Source of the DNA: an uncultured Ruminococcus sp.
Lineage (GTDB): Bacteria > Bacillota > Clostridia > Lachnospirales > Lachnospiraceae
DNA length: 64,000 bases
Assembly: GCA_900541505.1 (NCBI GenBank)
Contig: UQKK01000005.1
Location: forward strand, 62,001-126,000
Direction of reading: 5' to 3'
Under the pieces are notes generated by a model. The model made no database searches, was not told the origin of the DNA, and saw only the letters and a list, made by a program, of their open reading frames with translations. The number at the start of each line of letters is the position of its first letter. Within the stretch, counting starts at the first letter, position 1. Of the stretch, positions 8,583 through 16,083 are shown piece by piece. A program made the translations under genes and the position numbers.

Positions 8583-10280
8583 ATGATAAAGAGAAGGATA
8601 CAGGTCGCAAAAGGGGAGATTCCCGCGGATTTGGTGCTGAAAAACGCGAAAGTGCTAAATGTATTTACGGAGGAATTTATCGATGGGGATGTAGCTGTCG
8701 CGGACGGTGTCATAGCCGGAGTGGGAAGCTATGAGGGCAGCAGGGAGATAGACTGCACCGGAAAATACATCGTGCCGGGATTTATTGATGCCCATGTCCA
8801 TATTGAATCTTCCATGGTAACGCCGTTGGAGTTTGCCCGGTTTATCGTGCGTAAGGGGACAACTTCCATCGTGGCGGACCCCCACGAGATTGTCAATGTG
8901 TGCGGAAACCGCGGTCTGGACTATATTCTGGAGTCCTCCGAAGATTCCCCGGTGGATACTTATGTCATGATTCCTTCTTCTGTTCCGGCAACGGATGTGG
9001 ATACCAACGGCGCGGGGAAAATCCTGGCAAAGGATATGCTTCCTTATAAAAAGCATCCGAGAATCCTGGGTCTGGGCGAGATGATGCGCTTTGTAGACGT
9101 GTTAAACGGGCACGATGAGACGCTCGAAAAGCTGGAAGCCTTTGAGGACATGGCGATAGACGGTCACGCGCCCGGCATCCGGGGGAAAGAAGTGCAGGCG
9201 TACCGTGCCTCCGGCGTCATGGACGAGCATGAGTGCGCGACCGCGGAAGAAGGACTGGAAAAGCTGCGCGCAGGGCTGAAGATACTGGTACGGGAAGGAA
9301 GCGGCGCCAGAAATGTTGAGACATTAATGAAAGGATTCGTGGAAGCCGGAGTATCTCTGGAAAACTGCATGTTCTGTACAGACGACAAGCATCTGGAAGA
9401 TATTGAGAAAGAGGGACATATCAATGCCTGCATCCGCAAGGCGATAGCAGTGGGGACCCCGGTCATACAGGCGTACAAGATGGCATCTTGGTACGCGGCG
9501 AATGCCTATGGATTGAAAGATACAGGAGCGGTGGCTGCCGGATATGCGGCGGATATGGTAGTGCTTGAGGATTTGGAGAAGGCGGAGCCTAAACTTGTGG
9601 TGAAAGGCGGAACGGTCGTCACAGAGGAGTGGCTTGCGTCCTTTGCCTATGAGCTGAAGGATGAATCCCTGTTAAAGACCGTAAAAATCGGGGATTTGAA
9701 TCTTGCCTCCCTGTATCTGGAAAAGAAAGAGAAAAATGATGTCATGGAACTGGTGCCGCGTCAGCTTCTGACCCGCCGTTTACAGGAGGAAATCCCCGGC
9801 GAGGGCGGAGTGTTTCAGCCTAACGGAGAGTACAGCAAGCTGGCAGTGGTGGAGCGCCACGGAAAGAACGGAAAAGTGGGAGTCTGCCCTATGAAAGGTT
9901 ATGGCATACGAAACGGCGCGGTGGCGACCACGGTGTCTCACGATTCCCACAATATCATCGCGGCGGGGGACAATGACGAGGATATCCTCTGCGCGGTACG
10001 GGAACTTCAAAAAATCCAGGGCGGATATGTCATCGCCTCCGGCGGCAAGATTGTAGATGAACTGCCGCTGACACTGGGCGGACTCATGAGTGTGGAACCG
10101 GTGGAGGCTGTTCAGAAGAAGACCTCCGAGATGGTGGAAAAGGCGCGCGCTATGGGTGTCAGTGAGGGCGTGGACCCCTTTACGACTCTGTCCTTTATGG
10201 CACTGACGGTCATCCCGGAGATACGGCTGACCGAGGCGGGGATGTTTGACGTAAACACCATGCGCTTTCTGGAGGTATAG
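8583..10280 (+). CDS. ade: Adenine deaminase
   Basis: Amidohydrolase-fold enzyme of 565 residues converting adenine to hypoxanthine and ammonia. Seen: the metal-binding motif DAHVHIESSM near residue 70, VADPHEIVNVCG near 100, FCTDDKHLEDI near 265, and the C-terminal DSHNIIAAGDNDEDI characteristic of Ade/YicP. Full length for the family. ATG 8583 is chosen because GGAGGG (8571-8576) is then six bases upstream; a GTG at 8580 is in frame but too close. It is followed at 17 bases by a membrane-protein gene. It supplies the first step for adenine released by the nucleoside-cleaving enzymes downstream, with a molybdenum hydroxylase at 27.9-31.4 kb as a possible later step (inference). Confidence 0.95.
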   Translation: MIKRRIQVAKGEIPADLVLKNAKVLNVFTEEFIDGDVAVADGVIAGVGSYEGSREIDCTGKYIVPGFIDAHVHIESSMVTPLEFARFIVRKGTTSIVADPHEIVNVCGNRGLDYILESSEDSPVDTYVMIPSSVPATDVDTNGAGKILAKDMLPYKKHPRILGLGEMMRFVDVLNGHDETLEKLEAFEDMAIDGHAPGIRGKEVQAYRASGVMDEHECATAEEGLEKLRAGLKILVREGSGARNVETLMKGFVEAGVSLENCMFCTDDKHLEDIEKEGHINACIRKAIAVGTPVIQAYKMASWYAANAYGLKDTGAVAAGYAADMVVLEDLEKAEPKLVVKGGTVVTEEWLASFAYELKDESLLKTVKIGDLNLASLYLEKKEKNDVMELVPRQLLTRRLQEEIPGEGGVFQPNGEYSKLAVVERHGKNGKVGVCPMKGYGIRNGAVATTVSHDSHNIIAAGDNDEDILCAVRELQKIQGGYVIASGGKIVDELPLTLGGLMSVEPVEAVQKKTSEMVEKARAMGVSEGVDPFTTLSFMALTVIPEIRLTEAGMFDVNTMRFLEV

Positions 10281-10297
10281 GAGGGAAGCGAAAAACC

Positions 10298-10918
10298 ATG
10301 AAAAATATTCTGGGACAAGACGGGCTTGTCTACCGGGTCCTCACAAGGGCGGTGGATTTGATAATTTTAAATCTTGTATTCTGTGTGAGCTGTATTCCGG
10401 TTTTTACCATCGGGGCAGCCTTAACAGCGCTGTACAGTGTAACGCTCAAAATGTGCAGAAATGAAGAATCCTACATTGTGAGGAGTTATATTCAGTATTT
10501 TAAGGAAAATTTTAAAAAGGCGACAGCGGCGTGGGGTATCTGCGCGCTGGTGCTCATCCTGTTTTATGTGGATTTCAGCATCACGGCGGGCATGGATTCC
10601 GAATTGGGATTTGCGCTCACCACAGCGGTGCTGGCGGCAGCACTCTTTGTGGCGATGGTATTGTCCTACGTGTTTCCGCTGATGGCAAAGTTTGAGAATA
10701 CGCTGTCCAACACCTTTAAAAACGCCCTCATCATCTCCATGACGAGAATCCTCTACACAGTACCGGTGACGGCGGTGAACCTGATTTTTGTCTTTGTGAT
10801 GTTCGCGGGCGGCATGCCCATGGTGTACGGCGTACCGGCATATCTTACCATCGGTTTTGCCCTCACCGCATATGTGAATTCGTTTTTGCTTGGAAAGGTG
10901 TTTGAGAGATATGTCTGA
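10298..10918 (+). CDS. DUF624 (YesL-like) membrane protein
   Basis: A 206-residue membrane protein with about five hydrophobic segments. The N-terminal signature FVLT-like pattern LTRAVDLIILNLVFCVSCIP and VFTIGAALTALYSV is typical of the DUF624/YesL family, whose genes commonly sit in carbohydrate ABC-transporter loci of Bacillota. Its function is not established. GAGGGAAG precedes ATG 10298, 17 bases after ade. Its last codons overlap the start of the next gene by eight bases, so the two are translationally coupled. Confidence 0.8.
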   Translation: MKNILGQDGLVYRVLTRAVDLIILNLVFCVSCIPVFTIGAALTALYSVTLKMCRNEESYIVRSYIQYFKENFKKATAAWGICALVLILFYVDFSITAGMDSELGFALTTAVLAAALFVAMVLSYVFPLMAKFENTLSNTFKNALIISMTRILYTVPVTAVNLIFVFVMFAGGMPMVYGVPAYLTIGFALTAYVNSFLLGKVFERYV

Positions 10919-11402
10919 TTGGAAAGTGATAAAGTTTATCAAGCGCCATATCGCTGCAATCGCATGTATTCTGATTGTTCTGATAATTGTCGGATACTTT
11001 GTGAATATCATCTTTTTCCAAAATAAGAAGGACGTAGTCTCTGTACTTGTCTTAAAACCTGTTGAGGATACAGAGGCTTTGGAACATGAGATTGCCGCGG
11101 TAGTGGAAGTGGGAAAAAGAGAAGAAATCCATATTCAGTCCATCGACTTCGATGTGGCGGCAAATGAGGCCATTGTCACCACATGGCTGAGGTCGGGGAC
11201 GATTGACATTGTGATTGGCAGAGCGGACCAGATTGCCTTTTACGAGGCGGCGGATTATCTGGGAGAAATTTGCGCTGTGGATGGCAATATTCCGGGTCTG
11301 GGGGCTGATGTGGAGCTGGAAAGTGCACAGGCAGCTCTGACGGTGAATATGCCCCATGAGGAGAATGCCAGGGCAGTGCTTGAGTTTTTGGAAAAGAGGT
11401 GA
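10911..11402 (+). CDS. Small membrane-anchored protein of unknown function
   Basis: I do not recognise this 163-residue protein. Seen: a short basic N-terminus (KVIKFIKRH), one transmembrane segment at about residues 14-36, and a soluble acidic domain that probably faces outside. The soluble part has alternating strand and helix character and recalls a reduced extracellular solute-binding half-domain, but no motif is diagnostic. ATG 10911 overlaps the end of the DUF624 gene (stop 10916-10918). A GAGGTGA sequence overlapping its stop serves the following lacI-type gene. DUF624, this protein and the LacI regulator therefore form one tight unit before the ABC importer. Confidence 0.65.
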   Translation: MSDWKVIKFIKRHIAAIACILIVLIIVGYFVNIIFFQNKKDVVSVLVLKPVEDTEALEHEIAAVVEVGKREEIHIQSIDFDVAANEAIVTTWLRSGTIDIVIGRADQIAFYEAADYLGEICAVDGNIPGLGADVELESAQAALTVNMPHEENARAVLEFLEKR

Positions 11403-11406
11403 CAGT

Positions 11407-12432
11407 ATGGGTGTAACGATACGAGATGTGGCAAAGCGGGCAGGTGTGTCCGCGGCAAGTGTCTCATTGGTCTTAAACAATAGAGAGTGCCGGATTTCCG
11501 GCGAGACAAAGCAGAAGATAATCGATGTGGCGAAGGAAATGGGCTATGAAACGCGCAAAAAGAAACACAGTACACAGACGGCAGCAGGAGGCAAAGTGCT
11601 GGGAGTCATCTGTTCTGCGCTAAACAATGAGCTGACAGAGGAATGTATCCGGGGGATTGAAGATTATGCCTCTATCTATGGATATTATACGTTCCACATG
11701 TGCAGCCAGGGATTTTCAAAGAAGTGTGCCAAACAGATAGGGATTGCCGCGGAACTGGGCGCGGCAGGGCTGATTATCGTACCCCCGCTGGATATGAATA
11801 CCGGAGAGAATAATATCCTGTTGGATGAGAGTCTCAAAGCTGCAGGGCTTCCTTTTGTGCTGCTGGATAAGGCAATCTACAATGTATTCTGCGATTTTGT
11901 CACAGCGGACAATAAACAGGGCGGCACCATGGCGGTGGACCATCTGTTTGCCATGGGGCATAAGAAAATCGGTATTCTCGCCGGGAAACAGGGAATCTAC
12001 AATACAAGGAAACGGGTGGAAGGCTACCGGGAAGGCTTGATGCTAAAGGGTGTGCCTTTTGATGACTCTCTTGTCTATTACAGTGAATATACGGAGGAAG
12101 GCGGACTGGAGGGCGCCCGGTATCTGGCGGAGAAAGGCGTGTCTGCTATCGTGGCATGCGGCAGGATGCTGGCGGCAGGAGTCTATGCGTTTGCCCGCCA
12201 ACAGGGTAAGCAGATTGGCAGAGATATCTCGCTGGTCGGCTTTGCCAATGAGGAGGAAGCGAAAAAACTGAATCCGAGGCTCACCTGTATCTGCCAGCCC
12301 GGGGAGCAGATGGGAAGGAAAGCCGCCGAAGTTCTCATTGGGAAAGTAGAGAATGGGGACGGCGACGGTGTCAAAACAAATTACTTCACACCCTCCCTCA
12401 TAGAAGGGGATTCTGTTACGGTGAAATCGTAG
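11407..12432 (+). CDS. LacI-family transcriptional regulator
   Basis: A 341-residue repressor-type regulator. Seen: the N-terminal LacI helix-turn-helix TIRDVAKRAGVSAASVSLVLNN at residues 3-24 with the hinge ETKQKIIDVAKEMGY, then a periplasmic-binding-like sugar domain from about residue 60 (GVICSALNNEL, DFVTADNKQGG, RVEGYREGL). ATG 11407 follows GAGGTGA and starts exactly at the HTH. It ends about 280 bases before the ABC importer and is the natural candidate to bind the dyads around that promoter (inference). The likely inducer is the importer's substrate or a breakdown product such as a ribose derivative. Confidence 0.92.
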   Translation: MGVTIRDVAKRAGVSAASVSLVLNNRECRISGETKQKIIDVAKEMGYETRKKKHSTQTAAGGKVLGVICSALNNELTEECIRGIEDYASIYGYYTFHMCSQGFSKKCAKQIGIAAELGAAGLIIVPPLDMNTGENNILLDESLKAAGLPFVLLDKAIYNVFCDFVTADNKQGGTMAVDHLFAMGHKKIGILAGKQGIYNTRKRVEGYREGLMLKGVPFDDSLVYYSEYTEEGGLEGARYLAEKGVSAIVACGRMLAAGVYAFARQQGKQIGRDISLVGFANEEEAKKLNPRLTCICQPGEQMGRKAAEVLIGKVENGDGDGVKTNYFTPSLIEGDSVTVKS

Positions 12433-12488
12433 AAAAATAAGAGCTGTTTTTGTATATTTTGCATAGAAAATAAAGTTTACCTGCTTTT

Positions 12489-12516
12489 ATCATATACGCA
12501 ACTTAGACTATATGAT
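12489..12516. repeat. Inverted repeat in the regulator-importer intergenic region
   Basis: Perfect 8-bp arms ATCATATA and TATATGAT separated by 12 bases, about 95 bases upstream of the importer promoter. It could be a protein-binding dyad; no function can be assigned. Confidence 0.5.
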
Positions 12517-12581
12517 TTAGAAAAGCAAAATTGAAAGAAAATAGTAAATAATTTCTCGAAAATATAGAAAAATTATATGTG

Positions 12582-12602
12582 TTTATAATAAATGCTAATA
12601 AA
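12582..12602. promoter_or_regulatory. Operator-like dyad upstream of importer promoter
   Basis: TTTAT and ATAAA arms flank a centre containing AAATGCTAA. The same nonamer is the centre of a second dyad at 12660-12683. The two sites lie on either side of the promoter. Confidence 0.45.
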
Positions 12603-12609
12603 AACAAAA

Positions 12610-12638
12610 TTGACAAAAGGTAAAATTTAAACTATAAT
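12610..12638 (+). promoter_or_regulatory. Consensus sigma-A promoter of the ABC importer operon
   Basis: A perfect TTGACA (12610-12615), a 17-base spacer and a perfect TATAAT (12633-12638), about 75 bases before the solute-binding-protein start. Such a strong promoter would need repression when the substrate is absent. Confidence 0.9.
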
Positions 12639-12659
12639 TTGGTTAAGAAACAAGAAAAA

Positions 12660-12683
12660 GATAAACAAATGCTAAAGTTTATC
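12660..12683. promoter_or_regulatory. Operator-like dyad downstream of importer promoter
   Basis: Perfect 7-bp arms GATAAAC and GTTTATC surround AAATGCTAAA. It sits about 22 bases past the -10 box, a position that would block elongation or initiation. Likely bound by the LacI protein encoded just upstream (inference). Confidence 0.6.
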
Positions 12684-12711
12684 AAAATCCAAAAAGGAGG
12701 GAATCAAATTT

Positions 12712-14133
12712 ATGAAAAAGAAACTGATTGCGATGTTTCTCGTTGCTTCTATGGCAGTGACTATGCTGGCAGGATGTAAAGTATCTACATCTAAAGAAGG
12801 CGATGGGGAAAGCACAGAAGAGGCTGCAGGGGAAGATATCACAGTCCTGACAGACGAGGAGTTAGAAGGAAGAGAAGAAATCACCATGTGGTTCTGGGGC
12901 GCAGAGCCTTACGCTCAGGAAGCGATGAAAGAAATCCTGGTGGACAAGTACAATGCTTCTCAGGATGAGTACCAGCTCGTTGTAGAGTTCCGTCCGTCAG
13001 TAGACTCTGATATGACAACCGCACTTGCGGCAAATCAGGGACCTGATATTGTATATGGTTCCGGTCCGGCATTCGTAATGCCTCTGGTAGAAGCTGGCAA
13101 ACTGGAGAACTTAGACGAGTACTCCAAACAGTATGGATGGGAAGACAAAATTCTGCAGCCATACTATGAATCCGGAACAGTAAACGGCAATCTGTACAGC
13201 TTGGTAAACGGTGTGAGCACCATGGGTGTATTCTACAATACAAAAGTATTGGAGGATAACGGCTGGGCAGTTCCGACAACGATTGAAGAGATGGAAGCCA
13301 TCATGGATGAGGCGCTTGAAAAAGGTCTGTACGCTTCCGTAACAGGAAACAAAGGCTGGCAGCCGGTTAATGAAAACTACGGCTCCCTGTTCCTGACACA
13401 TATCGCAGGACCGGAGACGATGTACAAAGTGCTGACAGGCGAGGAGAGCTGGGTGAATGACGATGTAAAAGCGGCAATCCAGAAATCCAAAGACTGGTGG
13501 GATAAAGGATATCTCGCAGGCGATGACTATGTAAACTTAAACTTCAGTGAGTCCTTACAGCTTCTGTCTGAGGAGAAAGCCCCGTTCTTCATTGGACCAT
13601 CCATCGCGTTCCAGTGGGCAGCTTCCTACTTCACAGGCGACAAGGAAGAGAATATCGCATTCATTCCGTTCCCGGCTACAGAGCAGGTACCGGATACTAC
13701 TTATACACTGGGTGCAGCATGTACGCTGTCTATCAATGCCAATGCAGAGCAGTCCCACAAAGACGAGGCAGCTAAGATTATCGACATGATGATGAACGCA
13801 GAGTTCATGCAGGAGATGACCACAGCTTGGCCGGGATACTGGGGAACACCGCTCAAGGACCTCTCCACAGTTGACACAAGCGAGATGGGATATCTGTCCT
13901 CTCAGTTTGTATCCGTTGTTCAGAGCGTTTCCGACGCTGTAAACCAGGGCAACTTCGGTTACTATGACAATGTATTCTTCCCGGCAGATACACAGACCAG
14001 AATCGTCAACATCGACGAGGTATGGTTTGATACAACGACTGTAGACGATTATGTACAGTCACTGCAGGATGCGTTTGAAGTAGAGTTTGAAAAAGGTCTG
14101 GTACCGCCGATTCCAAAGCCTGCAATGAATTAA
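12712..14133 (+). CDS. Extracellular sugar-binding lipoprotein (ABC importer)
   Basis: Solute-binding protein of 473 residues, family 1 (MalE/UgpB-like). Seen: a lipoprotein signal peptide with lipobox LAGC at residues 19-22, so it is lipid-anchored outside the membrane. An acidic linker follows, then the two-lobed domain with EITMWFWGAEPYAQEAM, TTALAANQGPDIVYGS and a C-terminal region rich in aromatic residues. AAGGAGGG precedes ATG 12712. It is separated from its permease genes by a terminator, giving the usual excess of binding protein over permease. The ATPase is not encoded nearby and is presumably a shared MsmX-type protein. Substrate unknown; neighbours suggest a riboside or ribose conjugate. 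Confidence 0.9.
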   Translation: MKKKLIAMFLVASMAVTMLAGCKVSTSKEGDGESTEEAAGEDITVLTDEELEGREEITMWFWGAEPYAQEAMKEILVDKYNASQDEYQLVVEFRPSVDSDMTTALAANQGPDIVYGSGPAFVMPLVEAGKLENLDEYSKQYGWEDKILQPYYESGTVNGNLYSLVNGVSTMGVFYNTKVLEDNGWAVPTTIEEMEAIMDEALEKGLYASVTGNKGWQPVNENYGSLFLTHIAGPETMYKVLTGEESWVNDDVKAAIQKSKDWWDKGYLAGDDYVNLNFSESLQLLSEEKAPFFIGPSIAFQWAASYFTGDKEENIAFIPFPATEQVPDTTYTLGAACTLSINANAEQSHKDEAAKIIDMMMNAEFMQEMTTAWPGYWGTPLKDLSTVDTSEMGYLSSQFVSVVQSVSDAVNQGNFGYYDNVFFPADTQTRIVNIDEVWFDTTTVDDYVQSLQDAFEVEFEKGLVPPIPKPAMN

Positions 14134-14144
14134 ATTAGATACAT

Positions 14145-14185
14145 AAAGGGCTGCTGAAGAGGGAACTCAAAGGCAGCCCTTTTTG
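14145..14185 (+). terminator. Partial terminator between binding-protein and permease genes
   Basis: Ten-bp stem AAAGGGCTGC (14145-14154) with GCAGCCCTTT (14173-14182), then further T residues. No strong promoter was seen between it and the permease, so read-through probably sets the expression ratio. Confidence 0.85.
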
Positions 14186-14190
14186 TTTAA

Positions 14191-14218
14191 GTCGAAGTGG
14201 GCAAGCCCGCTTTGCTCT
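14191..14218. repeat. Intergenic hairpin repeat, copy A
   Basis: A short palindrome AAGTGGGC/GCCCGCTT with a two-base loop, preceded by GTCG and followed by TTGCTCT. Copy B at 27768-27795 matches with compensating and neutral changes. Both lie directly after a terminator. Confidence 0.6.
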
Positions 14219-14290
14219 AAACATTACAGGAAGATTCCCTGGCGGTACGATTTTGTGCAGAGTATGACTCATGAAAAGATGGGAGAAGAA

Positions 14291-15160
14291 ATGAAGACGA
14301 GAAAATTTAATTGGAATTATGTCCTGATAGCCCCGGCGCTCATTATCAGCGTGTGCATCATCTTAGTACCGGGTATCATGACGGTTGTATATTCGCTTAC
14401 GGACTGGAATGGACTGTCCCCGGAAATCAATTTCATCGGATTTCGGAATTTTATTGAGCTGTTCCACGATAAGATTTTTTATAAGGCAATCACCAACAAT
14501 ATCATCTGGACGGTGCTTTTCTTAACGATTCCCGTCTGTATCGGTATGCTGGCGGCGATGCTTTTGCTCTCCAGAAGAAGGACAAGGAGTATGTACCAAG
14601 TGGCATTTCTGATACCCTATGTGCTGGCTCCGTCTGTCAACGCCATGCTCTGGCTGAACGTCATTTTCAGCCCGGTATCCGGTGTCATCTCTGTACTTAG
14701 AAACATGGGATGGGATATCGGTTCCCCGCTGGCGAATGTAAAGACCGCCATTTACGGATGTGCGGCGGTAGATATCTGGCATTACTGGAGTTATCTGACG
14801 GTCATCTATCTGGCGGCACTGCGGCAGACCCCCACGGACCAGGTGGAGGCGGCGAGAGTGGAAGGATGCAACGGCTGGCAGCTGTTCCGCTACATTTATC
14901 TTCCGAATATCATGTCCACCGTGAGCCTGATGTTTGTCATGATTACCATCGGTTCCTTCCTGGCATTTGACTACATCAAGCTGATGACCGGAGGAGGTCC
15001 CGCCCATGCCACAGAAGTACTTGGAACTTACGCGTATACCTTCGCGTTCAGCTCCATGAAGGTCGGCAAAGCGGCGGCGTGCGGACTGTTTATCAGTTTC
15101 TTCGGACTGATTGCGTCCTTTATCTACGCGCGGATAAGCAGAAGAGAAGAGAGAAGATAG
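14291..15160 (+). CDS. ABC sugar transporter permease (MalF-type)
   Basis: Integral-membrane subunit of 289 residues with six expected transmembrane segments. Seen: the EAA-loop sequence EAARVEGCNGWQLFRYIYLPNI near residues 187-208, which docks the ATPase, and GGGPAHATEVLGTYAY, typical of UgpA/MalF-like permeases. ATG 14291 is chosen because the family N-terminus (basic residues then LIAPAL) starts there; longer in-frame starts run into the terminator and repeat upstream. The second permease follows after 12 bases. Confidence 0.9.
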   Translation: MKTRKFNWNYVLIAPALIISVCIILVPGIMTVVYSLTDWNGLSPEINFIGFRNFIELFHDKIFYKAITNNIIWTVLFLTIPVCIGMLAAMLLLSRRRTRSMYQVAFLIPYVLAPSVNAMLWLNVIFSPVSGVISVLRNMGWDIGSPLANVKTAIYGCAAVDIWHYWSYLTVIYLAALRQTPTDQVEAARVEGCNGWQLFRYIYLPNIMSTVSLMFVMITIGSFLAFDYIKLMTGGGPAHATEVLGTYAYTFAFSSMKVGKAAACGLFISFFGLIASFIYARISRREERR

Positions 15161-15172
15161 GAGGGAAGAGTT

Positions 15173-16015
15173 ATGGCAGCGGCTTCAAAAAAGAAAAAAA
15201 TCGGTGTAAACCTGGTCATCCATATCGTCCTTCTGATTCTGGCGGTAATCTGCCTGGCACCGATTGCACTGGTATTTATCAACAGTTTCAAAGAAAACGC
15301 GGAGATTGTGGCAAATCCGCTCTCCATTCCGGTAGTGCTCCATCTGGAGAATTATATTTCGGCGTGGGAGACAGGCAACTTCTCCGTGGGATTTATCAAC
15401 AGTATCAAACTGACCGGATGTACGGTTATCATCATCCTTATCACGGCAAGTCTGGCGGGGTATGTGCTCTCCGGCAAACGCATCAAGGGGAGCGGAGCAA
15501 TCCTGATGTATTTTATGATGGCGATGACAGTTCCCATTCAGTTGTTCTTGTTCCCTTTGTACTATGTGTACGCGAACCTGAATCTGATTGGAAATATCCC
15601 GGCAATCAGCGTGATTCTGGCGGCGCTCTACATGCCTTTATCCGTATTCCTCATGAGAACGTATTTCCTTAATGTGCCGAGGGAATTGGAGGAGTCCGCG
15701 CGCATCGACGGGGCGGGGACGAGACAGGTCATCTGGCACATCATGCGCCCGGTGGTATCCCCCGGACTCATTACCGTGGCAATCCTGGTAGGGCTGCAGT
15801 CCTGGAATGAATACCTGATTTCCTCGACTTTCCTGCAGGGTGCGAAGAACTTTACCGCTACATTGGGATTCCTTGCCATGAACGGCTCCTACGGCTCCGA
15901 CATGGGAATCATGATGGCGGCGGCGTTTACCTTGATTGGACCGATTATCGTATTTTTCCTCTGCACGCAGAGATACTTTGTAGATGGTATGGTCAGCGGC
16001 GCAGTAAAGGGCTAG
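15173..16015 (+). CDS. ABC sugar transporter permease (MalG-type)
   Basis: Second membrane subunit, 280 residues. Seen: a basic N-terminus, six hydrophobic segments, the MalG-type EAA loop EESARIDGAGTRQVIWHIMRPV near residues 178-199, and the C-terminal FVDGMVSGAVKG typical of UgpE/MalG proteins. AGGAGG precedes ATG 15173. Followed at 68 bases by the first ADP-ribosylglycohydrolase gene with no terminator between, so importer and hydrolases are likely one transcript. Confidence 0.92.
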   Translation: MAAASKKKKIGVNLVIHIVLLILAVICLAPIALVFINSFKENAEIVANPLSIPVVLHLENYISAWETGNFSVGFINSIKLTGCTVIIILITASLAGYVLSGKRIKGSGAILMYFMMAMTVPIQLFLFPLYYVYANLNLIGNIPAISVILAALYMPLSVFLMRTYFLNVPRELEESARIDGAGTRQVIWHIMRPVVSPGLITVAILVGLQSWNEYLISSTFLQGAKNFTATLGFLAMNGSYGSDMGIMMAAAFTLIGPIIVFFLCTQRYFVDGMVSGAVKG

Positions 16016-16083
16016 GAAACACTTTACTGTGCGGACGCTGACACCACGGTACAGAATAAGACTGAAAATATAAGGAGGATGAC

